Source of the DNA: Homarus americanus
Taxonomy: Eukaryota > Arthropoda > Malacostraca > Decapoda > Nephropidae
Direction of reading: 5' to 3'
Assembly: GCF_018991925.1 (NCBI RefSeq)
Contig: NW_024735516.1
Location: forward strand, 1,097,501-1,161,500
Length of the DNA: 64,000 nucleotides
Under the pieces are notes generated by a model, which saw only the letters and a program-made list of their open reading frames with translations, was not told the origin of the DNA and ran no database searches. Position numbers and translations under genes: made by a program. Shown one piece after another: positions 34,515 to 44,626 of the stretch. How positions within the stretch are numbered: position 1 is the stretch's first letter; every line of letters starts with the position of its first letter.

Positions 34515-35405
34515 TTACTCATAAAACACACAAATCCGGCACATTACTCATAAAACACTCACACATCCGGCACATTACTCATAAAACACTCACACATCCA
34601 GCACATTACTCATAAAGCACTCACACATCCGGCAGATTACTCATAAAACACTCACACATCCGGCACATTACTCATAAAACACTCACACATCCGGCACATT
34701 ACTCATAAAACACTCACACATCCGGCACATTACTCATAAAACACACACATCCGGCATATTACTCATAAAACACTCACACATCCGGCACATTACTCATAAA
34801 ACACTCACACATCCGGCACATTACTCATAAAACACTCACACATCCTGCACATTACTCATAAAACACTCACACATCCAGCACATTACTCATAAAACACTCA
34901 CACATCCTGCACATTACTCATAAAACACTCACACATCCAGCACATATTTCATATAAAACACTTCAGTACATCTGCACATGTATTTCATAAACACTTCATA
35001 CATCTGGCACATTACTATAAACACTTCACACATCTGGTAAGCATATCATAAAACACTCACACATCCAGCATCTTCATAAAACACTCACACATCCAGCACA
35101 TTACTCATAAAACACTCACACATCCGGCATCTTCATAAAACACTCATACATCCGGCACATTACTCATAAAACACTCACACATCCGGCACATTACTCATAA
35201 AACACTCACACATCCGGCACATTACTCATAAAACACTCACACATCCTGCACATTACTCATAAAACACTCACACATCCAGCACATTACTCATAAAACACTC
35301 ACACATCCTGCACATTACTCATAAAACACTCACACATCCAGCACATTACTCATAAAACACTCACATATCCGGCACATTACTCATAAACACTCACATATCC
35401 AGCAC
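34515..35405. repeat. ~31-bp minisatellite, ~28 units
   Basis: Units include 'cacattactcataaaacact' and 'cacacatccgg', with ccgg/ccag/cctg variants. A decayed stretch near 34945-35045 divides two homogeneous halves. The alternating ccag/cctg pattern appears in both halves, suggesting a large-scale duplication. Confidence 0.97.
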
Positions 35406-35659
35406 TTAACAGACAGTCACAGTCGTCCTAAACTTTACACACTAGACTGTATGACTGTTATTATAGGGAACTGTGTCTTGATGTCAGTCAGTGTGGCTTT
35501 ATACAACAACTTAAGTGTGTGTGTAAGTATATTGTTTAAGGTGTGATTATAAGTATTTTGGGGAGTATAAGTTGAGTGAATTTAAGTATGTGTAAACGTA
35601 AGAGTTATTAAAGTAACTGTGTTTATATATTTAGGAAAGGTATAAACATTAGTAGATTT

Positions 35660-35945
35660 ATATATACATTTGTGGTTAGTTGTAAGTAAAATTGATGAGT
35701 ATAAGTGGTAGGTTAGGTTAGGTTAGTTGTAAGTAAAATTGATGAGTATAAGTGGTAGGTTCGGTTAGGTTAGTTGTAAGTAAAATTGATGAGTATAAGT
35801 GGTAGGTTAGGTTAGGTTAGTTGTAAGTAAAATTTATAAGTATAAGTGGTAGGTTCGGTTAGGTTAGTTGTAAGTAAAATTGATGAGTATAAGTGGTAGG
35901 TTAGGTTAGGTTAGTTGTAAGTAAAATTTATAAGTGATAGTAAGG
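35660..35945. repeat. 47-bp minisatellite containing TTAGG pairs
   Basis: Six units at a 47-base step (ttagttg at 35676, 35723 and 35770), each with 'ttgtaagtaaaatt' and one or two TTAGG/TTCGG pentamers. Confidence 0.95.
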
Positions 35946-36120
35946 GGGAGTGATTAGTGCACCACGCCTTCATCACTAATGGACCCAGTAACGCCCATCC
36001 CAAATCTGTCTCCATCAATGTGTGTTCAGGACGTCACGGGGCTTTTTTACTTCACATATCTTTATTTTCGTCAGCCCTTGGTGGAGTGGAGGGCGTGGCA
36101 GGCTATTACAGCGGCCTCAA

Positions 36121-36370
36121 CACTGTATAGTTCTGGCGGATAAACCTGTGAGTGCTGAAGCTCCACCTATCATATCCCAGGATGACTACCAGAGATTCAA
36201 TCATTGGCTGGGAGAGCCGCACCAATGTTCAAACATGAGTGTTTCATGTTTGTACACTGGTGCAGCCCTTCCTGCCAATGACTATGTCTTTGGCAGCCAT
36301 CCAGGGATATGATTGGTGGAGCTTCAATACTCGCAGCTTATCTTCCACGAGTACAGTATAGATACAGTGG
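36121..36370. repeat. ~250-bp imperfect palindrome (foldback)
   Basis: The left arm (36121-36238) is the inverse of the right arm (36244-36370) with about 80% matches over the inner 95 bases: 'gaagctccacctatcatatc' against the complement of 'gatatgattggtggagcttc'. The centre is CAAACATGA-gtgtt-TCATGTTTG. Outer arms retain 'cactgtat' at both ends. No ORF of interest; could be a MITE or an inverted duplication. Confidence 0.92.
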
Positions 36371-36371
36371 C

Positions 36372-36944
36372 CACAGGGAAACAAGGTAAGGCGGGCGGAG
36401 GAAGATGGCTTTATTTTTTCAACATCACATCAAGATTTCATAAAACATATTTGAATAGCTTAAAAAAAATCCTGTGACTTAGGTAATAATAAACTCGTGC
36501 AGCTTAAAGTAATAAATATACTGTATGTTAGTGTAGGTGTTGGTGTGAGACTTACACTTACCTCACAAGTGGAGGTAAACATGGACGCTATATTTATGTT
36601 CTTCATCTACCGTTCTTTTATGTTATCCCGACCTTGACACGAGGCTGGACTAATACGTATATTTCTTGGGTGTTTGTCTCGATGACCAGAAATATCTCCG
36701 GGATGACCTTAATTTGGCGATGATCTGTAGTAACTTTCGACTTCTCCTCAGATGACGAAAATAAACGAATTTCATAACATTTCGTCTGGAGTGAATAACC
36801 TTCCTGCAAGTTCTTGTTGTTGGCAAATATCATCTTTTCTGTGGGAAATATGTGGCAGGTGTGGGTCACAAGGTGTTCAGGCTTTTATTATCTTAGAAGC
36901 GTCCGGAAACTCAAAATAAATGAATGATAATAATAAGAGCAATA
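36372..36944. other. Unassigned DNA
   Basis: Minus-strand frame 36869-36618 (83 codons) has ordinary composition but no recognised motif. Possibly a decayed TE or host exon; I cannot tell. Confidence 0.35.
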
Positions 36945-36945
36945 T

Positions 36946-36972
36946 TACTACTACTACTACTACTACTACTAC
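36946..36972. repeat. (ACT)n flanking the endonuclease LINE, left
   Basis: Nine ACT units immediately before the poly-T (minus-strand poly-A) of the LINE. Confidence 0.95.
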
Positions 36973-37064
36973 TTTTTTTTATTATGGCCTCCATCCTCCC
37001 CTTATAGCCATACCTTCGCAACCATTTTATTACCTTAAAATTAAATATCCTAATACATAAGTAG

Positions 37065-37865
37065 CTATCCTAGCTGTGTTGAGTTTGAGCCGCAGACTAT
37101 GTGGCATTTAGTGACTGTTGCCTCATAGTCAATACCTGCAACTGTTGTCGGCTTTGGGGCCGATGCTCTCGTTCCCCTGAGGCAGAGCAAAGCCGACCTA
37201 AGGAGAGAGAAGGACAGACGATATCTTATCCAGGCTGTAACATAACTTCTGGGCTGCTGCTTCTGTTCGGATAGCGCCTCCGCGAGTCTGGCGTAGAAGC
37301 ATCTTGCACTTGGTTCCATCCCACCAGAGGTTGTGAACTCTAGAGGAGTGAAGCTGTCTTGATCAACGTTCTGAATTCTCTCCCCATATGCCCTTATCTT
37401 GTCATTCTCGTTCCTCCTGTGTGCAGCATCGAGAGCTAAGTTACGATGACATGCGGCCATGAGATAAAAAATCCTGGTGTCGAAGAAGGCTCGCTGTCCC
37501 TGTGTCAAGAATCCTCGAGCACTGACGTCAACACGGGCTTCGTTGGATGTGTTTGAAGTCCTATGTTGGAAATTCTCACAGTCCAATGGAAGGAGGGTCG
37601 GTTCTACCCTGACATCACGGCAGATTTCTCTCAACATATTTGCTGTGAGATCCCTTACTTCGTCATGCCTCATGCATATGGAGCCCCCTTTCTTGCACAC
37701 CATGGCGTGATCGACGTCATAGGAAGAGCCACACACGCATTGGGAGGGCAAACCTTCTACTGGCCTACCGTACCTTAGAGCATTGGCATCTGTAAATTCT
37801 TGTTTATTGTGACTGAAACCATTTGCCCTTATTGGTAACGTAGTTAACCAGTTCGAGGCGCCCAC
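37065..37865 (-). pseudogene. Family D LINE zinc knuckle and nuclease-like domain
   Basis: Starts GASNWLTTLP, then CVCGSSYDVDHAMVCKKGG gives a C-x-C-x7-H-x4-C knuckle. MRHDEVRDLTANML follows, then ARVDVSARGF and RAFFDTRIF, spaced aspartates resembling the PD-(D/E)xK-type restriction-like endonuclease of R2-type LINEs. The tail contains FTPLEFTTSGGMEPSARCFY and WIRYRLSFSLLRSALLCLRG, conserved in this group. In R2-type LINEs such a domain nicks target DNA; the nuclease call here is inference from motif layout. Confidence 0.75.
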
Positions 37866-38655
37866 CTCCTGTCTGGTACTTGCAGCAACAGTTGCTGCAA
37901 CTTATCACCCTGGCCGTGCTGTCGTTCTGTCGTAATGGACCTTCGAATCTTGTTTACTTCACTGGTATCCACCTCCCCTGTTGCGTTCTGAGCTATTATG
38001 TGGTCCGTGAGGGCTGCTGTGAGCTTAACTGAGTTTTGATGTTCGGTGGCAGCAATCTCCTCTGGATTGGTCAATCCCATTCCTCCCAGTCTCGGTGGTA
38101 GTGCAAGGAGTGATCTTTCTGTTGGGAGTAAGTGAGGGTGTTTCACTAATTTGGGAATGAAATTGACGCTGATAGCTTCTTCCAGAGGGTGGAGGAGGGG
38201 TCCGATATCAGGGATAGTGCGCATCAGGTAGTTCCAGCGATGCTTGACTCCATGGGTGAATGCCGCAAAAGCCGCATGTGTCTCTGTGTTAGCAATCTCA
38301 GACAGAGCTTGGATTTCCCAAACCCACTCATTCACCTTTCCCGTTACGTACTCGGTCTTGAAGTCCGTTGTGCCGATTACTGCGCCTAGGTGTCTTTGGC
38401 CATCCTTTGTTATTTTGACCTCACTTCCACCAAACACCTCCATTGCCCGTTCATAATGTTCTGGCTTCACAATGAGGAAGGACTTGCTGGCGTTTGGTTT
38501 GTACGCTATTTGTGGGCCTCGTGATGTTACCAGGTCCCACCACTTTTTGATGTCCTCCACTTTTCCTGCTCCTGTAAGGTCATCAGCGTACGCCACTTGC
38601 TTGACCTCAGGTGTTTCAAATTTTATTGTGTGTTGGAGCACGGATAGGCCTATTG
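37844..38655 (-). pseudogene. Family D LINE RT, C-terminal part
   Basis: Open from the truncation point. The catalytic VAYADDLTGAG box comes early, followed by KWWDLV, GPQIAYKPNASKSFLIVKP (post-palm) and RHLGAVIGT. The thumb-like region contains THGVKHRWNYLMRTIPDI, LLALPPRLGGMGL and EHQNSVKLT. I recognise this as a group of RT proteins common in marine invertebrate genomes. Motifs before YADD are absent because of 5' truncation. The frame ends at 37844 and overlaps the next frame by 22 bases, consistent with a single frameshift. Confidence 0.82.
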
Positions 38656-38720
38656 CTACTACTACTACTACTTATACTACTAATACTACTGCTGTTTAAA
38701 ATAATAATAATAATAATAAT
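38656..38720. repeat. (ACT)n and (AAT)n, right flank of family D LINE
   Basis: ACT repeats with TAT interruptions to 38692, then (AAT)n 38700-38720. Confidence 0.93.
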
Positions 38721-38778
38721 ACGGACAATTTACAAGGAGATTGACCCAGAAGTGAGGAGGTGGCCACTCACAGCAACG

Positions 38779-38876
38779 TGTATGTATGTATGTATTTATG
38801 CATGTATGTATGTATGTATGTATGTATGTATGTATGTATGTATGTATGTATGTATGTATGTATGTATGTATGTATG
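38779..38876. repeat. (TATG)n microsatellite
   Basis: Nearly perfect tetranucleotide with two single-base variants at the left. Confidence 0.97.
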
Positions 38877-38884
38877 AAGAAGAG

Positions 38885-39700
38885 AGGTTGAGGGTTGAGA
38901 GGGAGTTGGCACAGGATCACCAACCTGCCCATAGCAAGGGAACATAGTAAGGGAGGAAGGGGTGTCTGGAGGGTGTGAAAGAGTACGAGGGGTGGTGAGG
39001 GAAGGGGAGTAGTGAGGGAGGGAGGGTGAAGGGTAGTGAGGGAAAGCTGAGGGGTAGTGAGGGAGGGAAGGAGGAAAGGTGAAGGGTAGTGAGGGACAGA
39101 TGAAGGGTAATGAGGGGTAAGGGAGGGCTGAAGGGTGGTCGGGGAGGGAGGGATAAAGGATAGTTAGGGAGAGCGAAGGGTAGTGAGGGAGGGAAGGAGG
39201 AATGAAGGGTAATGAGGGAGGGAAGGCGAAGGGTAGTGAGGGAGGGAAGAAGAGTTGTGAGGGAGGGAGGGACACAGGGTAGTGGAGGATGGAGGGACAA
39301 AGGGTAGTGAGGGAGGTAGGGAGGGTGAAGGTAATAAGGGACAGCTGAAGAGTAGTGAGGGGAGGGGAGGGAGGCTGAAGGGTGGTCATTGGGGAGAAGG
39401 GATAAAGGGTAGTGAGGGAGGGAGGAGGCTGAAGGGTGGCCAAGGAGGGAGGGATAAAGGGTAGTGAGGTGGAGGCTGAAGGGTGGTCATCAGGAGGAGG
39501 GATAAAGGTTAGTCAGTGAGGGAGAGCGAAGGGTAGTGAGGGAGGGAAGGAGGAATGAAGGGTAATAAGGGAGGGAAGGCGAAGGGTAGTGAAGGAGGGA
39601 AGGAGGAATGAAGGGTAATAAGGGAGGGAAGGCGAAGGGTAGTGAGGGTGGGAAGGAGGAATGAAAGGTAATAAGGGAGGGAGGGTGTTGGCACGGCAGC
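38885..39700. repeat. GA-rich 'GAAGGGTAGTGAGGGAGG' minisatellite
   Basis: About 30 irregular units (roughly 18-32 bases). The block 39500-39700 repeats a longer 'gaaggaggaatgaagggtaa' unit three times. Confidence 0.93.
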
Positions 39701-39779
39701 TCCTCCCTCCCGGAAGGCCAGCACTAGTGTTTACATTCCGAACCCCGTCATGACTTGGCTAATATTGGCACCGTTACTG

Positions 39780-40250
39780 GCACTGACGGCTGCCCAGGCT
39801 ACATGATGCCCAGGCTACATCATGCCCAGGCTACATGGTGCCCAGGCTACATGGCGCCCAGGCTACATGGCGCCCAGGCTACATGGTGCCCTGGCTACAT
39901 GGTGCTCTAGGGTGCCCTGGCTGCATGGTGCCCTAGGGTGCCCTGGCTGCATGGTGCCCTAGGGTGCCCTGGCTGCATGGTGTCCTGGCTACATGGTGCT
40001 CTAGAGTACCCTGGCTGCATCATGCCGTAGGGTGCCCTGGCTGTATGATGCCCTGGCTGCATCATGCCCTGGGTGCCCTGGTTATATGATGCCCTCGGTG
40101 CCCTGGCTGCATTATGCCCTCCGGTGCCCTGGCTGCATCATGCCCTGGGTGCCCTGGCTGTATGATGCCCTCGGTGCCCTGGCTGCATTATGCCCTTGGG
40201 TGCCCTGGCTGCATCATGCCCTTGGGTGCCCTGGCTGCATGGTGCCTGGT
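39780..40250. repeat. 'GCCCTGGCTGCATGGT' minisatellite
   Basis: 16-base 'gcccaggctacatggt' units at the left change gradually into 26-28-base 'ggtgccctggctgcat' units at the right, a visible evolutionary gradient. GC-rich against an AT-rich background. Confidence 0.95.
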
Positions 40251-40382
40251 GAGAGAGAGAGGGATCATAACCATTATCCTGATGTACACAACTTATCGTA
40301 AAAAACAACAACATAATTCTCAGAACATCTAAACTTAGGGTTAATATTATGTTTTACTATTTCTGTCTCCTGCTCATTATCC

Positions 40383-40384
<2 letters not shown>

Positions 40385-40450
<66 letters not shown>

Positions 40451-40610
40451 CAACGTGAGGAATACACCTCTGTTTGTTTGTTTGTGTGTTTGTTTCTTTA
40501 GCTGTCATTGTTGTCCTTCATTTTCTCTTTTCTGTTCTATAACTCGATAATTTTTCCTCTTTTTTCATATTCTTATATACAAGATATTTTCACATCATTT
40601 AGTCCTTGTT

Positions 40611-40680
<70 letters not shown>

Positions 40681-40756
40681 CAAGTTTAATGAAATCTTTG
40701 ATATAGTGAGAAGGTAACACTATGAGGCGGGTCCTGCATGTGGGTCGTCCTTGTTC

Positions 40757-40840
<84 letters not shown>

Positions 40841-40968
40841 CTCGTGCCACATATCTATAATAATCAGTGCTGTAGAGGGAGCCAACTAACCCTATAATGA
40901 GGAAGAATTTGATGGTTTTGTCAGCTCTCCGTGGTCCAATTGTCTTACTATTTACTATTGATGTATAC

Positions 40969-41022
<54 letters not shown>
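40385..41022. repeat. Four alternating (TG)n/(CA)n microsatellites
   Basis: (TG)n 40385-40449, (CA)n 40612-40678, (TG)n 40758-40837, (CA)n 40973-41020: strand orientation alternates at about 150-170 base spacing. Confidence 0.97.
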
Positions 41023-41895
41023 CCTTATCCCCACACACTCCCCACATTCCCCACACATTCTCTTCCTCCACAGACTCCTCACTCTACCCCCCTCCTCCTC
41101 CTCCCCAATCCCTCTTACACTTCCTCCTCCTCTCCACATTTCCCTACTGATCTTTTCCTCTCCTCTTCCATCTTTATCGCCATTATCTTTACTTTTCCTT
41201 CACCTGTGTTTATTGGCTTATGCTCCACCTCTTTTATCTTCTATCTAGTCTCTCTTTCATGGCATCTTTATTATTATCTTTTTTATTATTTCACCTCAAT
41301 AGCTTAAGAAGGTGTTTACATCTGCAAGTTACAATCGTCTTCTGTTTGGTGTAAGCTCGTGTTTCATTTGTTTTTTCTCATGGTTATCATAGGGGTTATA
41401 ATACCCCCTCAAGCCTTGTCGCTTATACAATATTTTTTCGTGGTTCTTTTGGTGGATTTTGACTTCGAAGGGATTTTTTTTTCCCTTCAGATCTCCAAAA
41501 CTCTTAGAATTACTGCATTTATCGTGTTGTAACTCTCAGTCACCTTTAATATCTTTGGAGTCTGTCAGAAACAAACAATACAAACACACTACATCAACAC
41601 CTCAACCACACATACAATACACATCAACACCTCAACACCAACACCCAATACAGTTTTCATTCCAGCCACCACCACCACCACCACCACCCCAGTTTACCCT
41701 CGTGATTCATAACCTCTTCTGGGGCTGTCGGCAAGTTCGGGGAATGTTATCATGGTCACCTTTGATATTCCTAAAGCTTCTGATAAGGGTCCTGGTATTG
41801 GGCTCTCCTTTATAACGGACCGTCTTTTCTTTCTTCTTGTTCTGCTTTCTTCTGCTTTTCATCTTTCTTCCTTCTCTTTGTTTTTATTCTTCTTG
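41023..41895. other. Unassigned DNA with C-rich runs
   Basis: CT-rich to 41210, (ACC)n at 41663-41690, otherwise ordinary. No gene recognised. Confidence 0.4.
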
Positions 41896-41897
41896 TT

Positions 41898-41998
41898 GAT
41901 TAAAAAACCCTAACTGTACTTGGGGGTTAGATTAGCGTTTGGGTGGCTAATCTTTAGGTGAAATCAAATGAAGTTTCTAATCTTCAGCTAATTTTAGT
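41898..41998. repeat. Family R foldback fragment
   Basis: 'ctaatctttaggtgaaatca' and 'ctaatcttcag' motifs match the right arms of the other copies. Confidence 0.6.
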
Positions 41999-42154
41999 TT
42001 TGGCGTTAAAGATTTTTTTTTATTTAATTAACTTTCCTGTGAGTTCATTTGTATTGTATAGTATATGGTATGGCTGTGTATACCTGGAGACGACATATTT
42101 ATACAGAATTCTCCTGTAGTAGTCCAGGAAAAAAGGTTTGAGATATATATAGAG

Positions 42155-42158
42155 TATA

Positions 42159-42236
<78 letters not shown>
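42155..42236. repeat. (TA)n microsatellite
   Basis: About 80 bases of TA. Confidence 0.97.
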
Positions 42237-42741
42237 AACATCTCTTTTTAATCCTGCAATAATAAAAGGTACCCGAACAGGACCCAGCGAAGAATATGTT
42301 GACCGTGGATATAATATGTCCTCCTGAAGATCAGTTCGAACGTCACACATATTGGAGTGAGTCAAGCCGGGCACTGATGCTCTCTTGGAGGAGGAGGAGG
42401 AGAAGAAGAGGAAGAGCAAAGAGGAAAAATACGAAACTCTACTTTGATGGGCAAACAGAGATATCCTTCGTGACTTAGATCAAAAGGCGAGATCAAAGAG
42501 AGTGTTAGGGCCAGAGCCGCGCCACAGGCTGACAACAGTTGAGATGCTTATACCCAGAGGAGAGCACCGAGACGCTCAACACCGCTGACAATTGCTTTCA
42601 CATGCACCGCCCCACCGACTCAAGCTGGCTTACTGGGTTCTCACTACCTCCTCTTCCTCCTTCTGCCTGCTGGGAGAGGATCAAGATGAGCTTACTAACC
42701 TACTGTCTGTATTTTCGAAGGTTCACATAGAAATTTGGGAG
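42237..42741. other. Unassigned DNA
   Basis: GC content is higher than neighbours, with several 60-70-codon frames on plus (42296, 42539, 42592). None resembles a known family. Confidence 0.35.
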
Positions 42742-42910
42742 CACCTGAAGATAAGCCACCTCCTCTGCTCCCCCCCCCGACTTATTTCACGTGACAATTA
42801 AACTTTAAATACCTTAACATTATCTGAGGTGTTAAAGTTAGGTTAGGTTAGCGTAAAGGTGTTCCATTATCTGGTGAAATAAACTGGAGTGCCTAATCTT
42901 CAGACGATCT
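42742..42910. repeat. Family R foldback repeat
   Basis: Starts CACCTGAAGAT (42742-42752), carries 'cgacttatttcacgtgac', central TTAGG motifs and the inverted arm 'tggtgaaataaactgg' then 'ctaatcttcag'. The arms pair over about 35 bases. Confidence 0.8.
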
Positions 42911-43181
42911 CGGAATCTATTCTAACTGAAGAAAACGTAACACTTCAACGTATAGTAGTGTCTCGGTGCTGAATTATATATTGTTACTGTACACGCCGCC
43001 TTGTTCCTTACGTGAGCCGGTAATAAGAATTTTCGAGCATCCATTTATTCGGGAAATTCATGTGCCTCTGAATCCGGATTCTTGTTTGCTCCCAAGGGTG
43101 GAAAGTTTAAGTAGTCAGTGTTTTCACAGCAGGAGGAAAGGAGATATAAATTGCTACGCAGTCTGTCACGTATTACTGCCC

Positions 43182-43218
43182 CTTCAGGGGTGAGTACAGA
43201 CTGTACTCACCCCTGAAG
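43182..43218. repeat. Perfect 18-bp inverted repeat with one-base spacer
   Basis: cttcaggggtgagtacag (43182-43199), a (43200), ctgtactcacccctgaag (43201-43218), an exact reverse complement. Confidence 0.97.
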
Positions 43219-43316
43219 ATGTGAATTACACGAAAGCGCTTGGGAACTTCGTGTTTTCTTGATTCCTTGTGGTTATCAGCATATACCTGGATCATACACA
43301 CCTACAGTGATTTACT

Positions 43317-43318
<2 letters not shown>
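43206..43318. repeat. Dispersed repeat P/Q, copy 2
   Basis: P block about 43213-43280, including a CACGAA...TTCGTG stem around 'gcgcttggg', then Q ('cacacctacagtgattt') and (TA)n at 43318-43396. In the copy at 1204 P is inverted relative to Q. Confidence 0.78.

Positions 43319-43396
<78 letters not shown>
43318..43396. repeat. (TA)n microsatellite
   Basis: Directly joins repeat Q on the left and repeat S on the right. Confidence 0.97.
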
Positions 43397-43399
<3 letters not shown>

Positions 43400-43401
<2 letters not shown>

Positions 43402-43522
43402 TTTTTTACATGATAATTTCCGATAAAACGGTTTTGATGGTACAATAAAAGTAGGTACTGTAAATATGGTAGGTGTTACAAGAAATATTAGTACTTAGAC
43501 AATAGGTATTTTTTTAAGAGAT
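43400..43522. repeat. Dispersed repeat S, copy 2
   Basis: Collinear with 14970-15090 with few differences, including a 6-base deletion in the 'ggtactgtactgtaaa' block. Confidence 0.85.
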
Positions 43523-43622
43523 GGAGTCATGGATATATCATGTATGGAGTCATGGATATATCATGTATGGGGTCGTGGATATGTCGTGTATGGGGTCATG
43601 GATAGATCATATATGGGTCATG
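43520..43622. repeat. ~24-bp 'GAGTCATGGATATATCATGTATG' repeat
   Basis: Four to five units directly following repeat S. Confidence 0.92.
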
Positions 43623-43875
43623 GCTAAGGCAAACTAGCTTGCTATTTGATTCTCTCTGCTTGTATCTGGCATTTCTCTTTTTATTCACATTGTTATCTCC
43701 CCTCTCTGTTCCTTTAGTCACCCCGTCTCTTTTATTTCTTCCTTTCTTCTCTCCTCTCTCCGTTTCTATCTCGTCTTTCATTCATTTTCTCTTTCTTTTT
43801 TCATTGTTGTTTCCCCTTTCATCCCGTCCTCCTCCCACTCACCCCCCACCTCTCTCTCTCTCTATCTATCTACTA

Positions 43876-44010
43876 GGTGATGATGGTGTTCATGGTGATG
43901 GTGGTGAAGGTGGCCGTGGTGGTGATGGTGGTGATGATAGTGGTGGAAGTGATGGTGTGTATGGTGGTGGTGAAGGTAGTCGTGGTGGTGATGGAGGTGT
44001 AGGTGATGGT
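43876..44010. repeat. GATGGTGGTG minisatellite, left part
   Basis: Gly/Asp-coding GGTGATGG units, interrupted by the element at 44032-44622 and resuming at 44627. Confidence 0.85.
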
Positions 44011-44031
44011 GTTTTTTTATGATGTTTAGTT

Positions 44032-44622
44032 GTTATCGCCGCTGGCTTCAGCTACAGTGCTGGCGTGTGATGCCAGTGTTCATCAGTGCGAGCAGAAGGC
44101 TGGTCTTCACAACATCACTAGACAGGGCGATCTGTCTCATGGCGGGGCGGGCAGCCACCAGTCGAAGACAGTCCACTCAGCAGAACCAGGTCTTGTCTGT
44201 AAACACTTCTACATCTGGCGAGGTCACAGGTCGAAAGATTTAATGGCATCACACACACCAGCACTGTAGCTCACGGGTTCGACTCCCGGGCCGGCGGAAG
44301 TTGTTTGGACACTCTTCCTCGTCCCCTTGGTCCCTGTTCACCTAGCAGCACAGTAGGTACCTGCTGTAAATCGAAAGTTGCGAATTCGTATTCAGGGACA
44401 AGTTGTTGGAGCTTCCAATAACTTGCTTAGACATAACCATTGACTCTTCAGGCTTCTACGCCCTTGACTCATGAGACATAAGGCAAGCATGAACTTTGCA
44501 TGCTTCCCTGTTGGGCGCTGTAAACGCTACTGCTCTTCACCTTACACAAGGATGTGGGGTAATAATAATAAAAAATAACAAACATATAAAAAAGCACTGT
44601 AGCTGAAGCTAGCGGCGATAAC
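44032..44622. mobile_element. Terminal-inverted-repeat element split by a SINE
   Basis: The left TIR (44032-44075) starts GTTATCGCCGCTGGCTTCAG. The right TIR is its inverse, split into 44244-44271 and 44593-44622 (ending GCGGCGATAAC). About 44 bp long. The internal ~170 bp matches 61620-61741 in inverse orientation. Internal frames such as HQSKTVHSAEPGLVCKHF are preserved in both copies only because the DNA is similar. No transposase, so non-autonomous (MITE-like) or a domesticated piece. Confidence 0.85.
44272..44592 (+). mobile_element. tRNA-derived SINE with 12-bp target duplication
   Basis: Begins with an RNA polymerase III B-box-like GGTTCGACTCC (about 44277-44287). 'cctgttcacctagcag' and 'taggtacctgctg' follow, a motif I associate with decapod tRNA SINEs, and it ends in an A/AAT-rich tail. 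Flanked by exact 'agcactgtagct' (44260-44271 and 44593-44604). The A box is missing, so it is 5'-truncated. Confidence 0.85.
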
Positions 44623-44626
44623 AGTA

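Larger units (their letters stand above)
36973..38660 (-). mobile_element. LINE with C-terminal restriction-like endonuclease (family D)
   Basis: On minus, an RT palm-to-thumb part runs into a zinc knuckle and nuclease-like domain, then a ~90-base 3' UTR ending in A-rich sequence (poly-T at 36973-36980 on plus). It is 5'-truncated at about 38655 inside the RT. Both ends abut ACT repeats (36946-36972 and 38656-38692). Only one frameshift is apparent, so this is a relatively young copy. Confidence 0.82.

Noticed and set aside
34515..35405. CRISPR-like regular array
   Set aside because: Units are contiguous without unique spacers, and the genome is animal; it is a minisatellite.
36022..36312. 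96-codon plus-strand frame
   Set aside because: It runs through the long palindrome; both arms translate and no domain is recognised.
43213..43245. Possible hammerhead ribozyme (CTGAAGA ... GAAA spacing in repeat P)
   Set aside because: The two core boxes are present, but stem II pairs poorly at its base and no stem III with an NUH cleavage site follows; the downstream bases instead form a CACGAA/TTCGTG stem with the box itself.
44019..44269. Two overlapping frames of 74 and 79 codons preserved in the 61.6 kb copy
   Set aside because: Shared peptides reflect high DNA identity between copies of a non-coding TIR element; frames differ in start and end.
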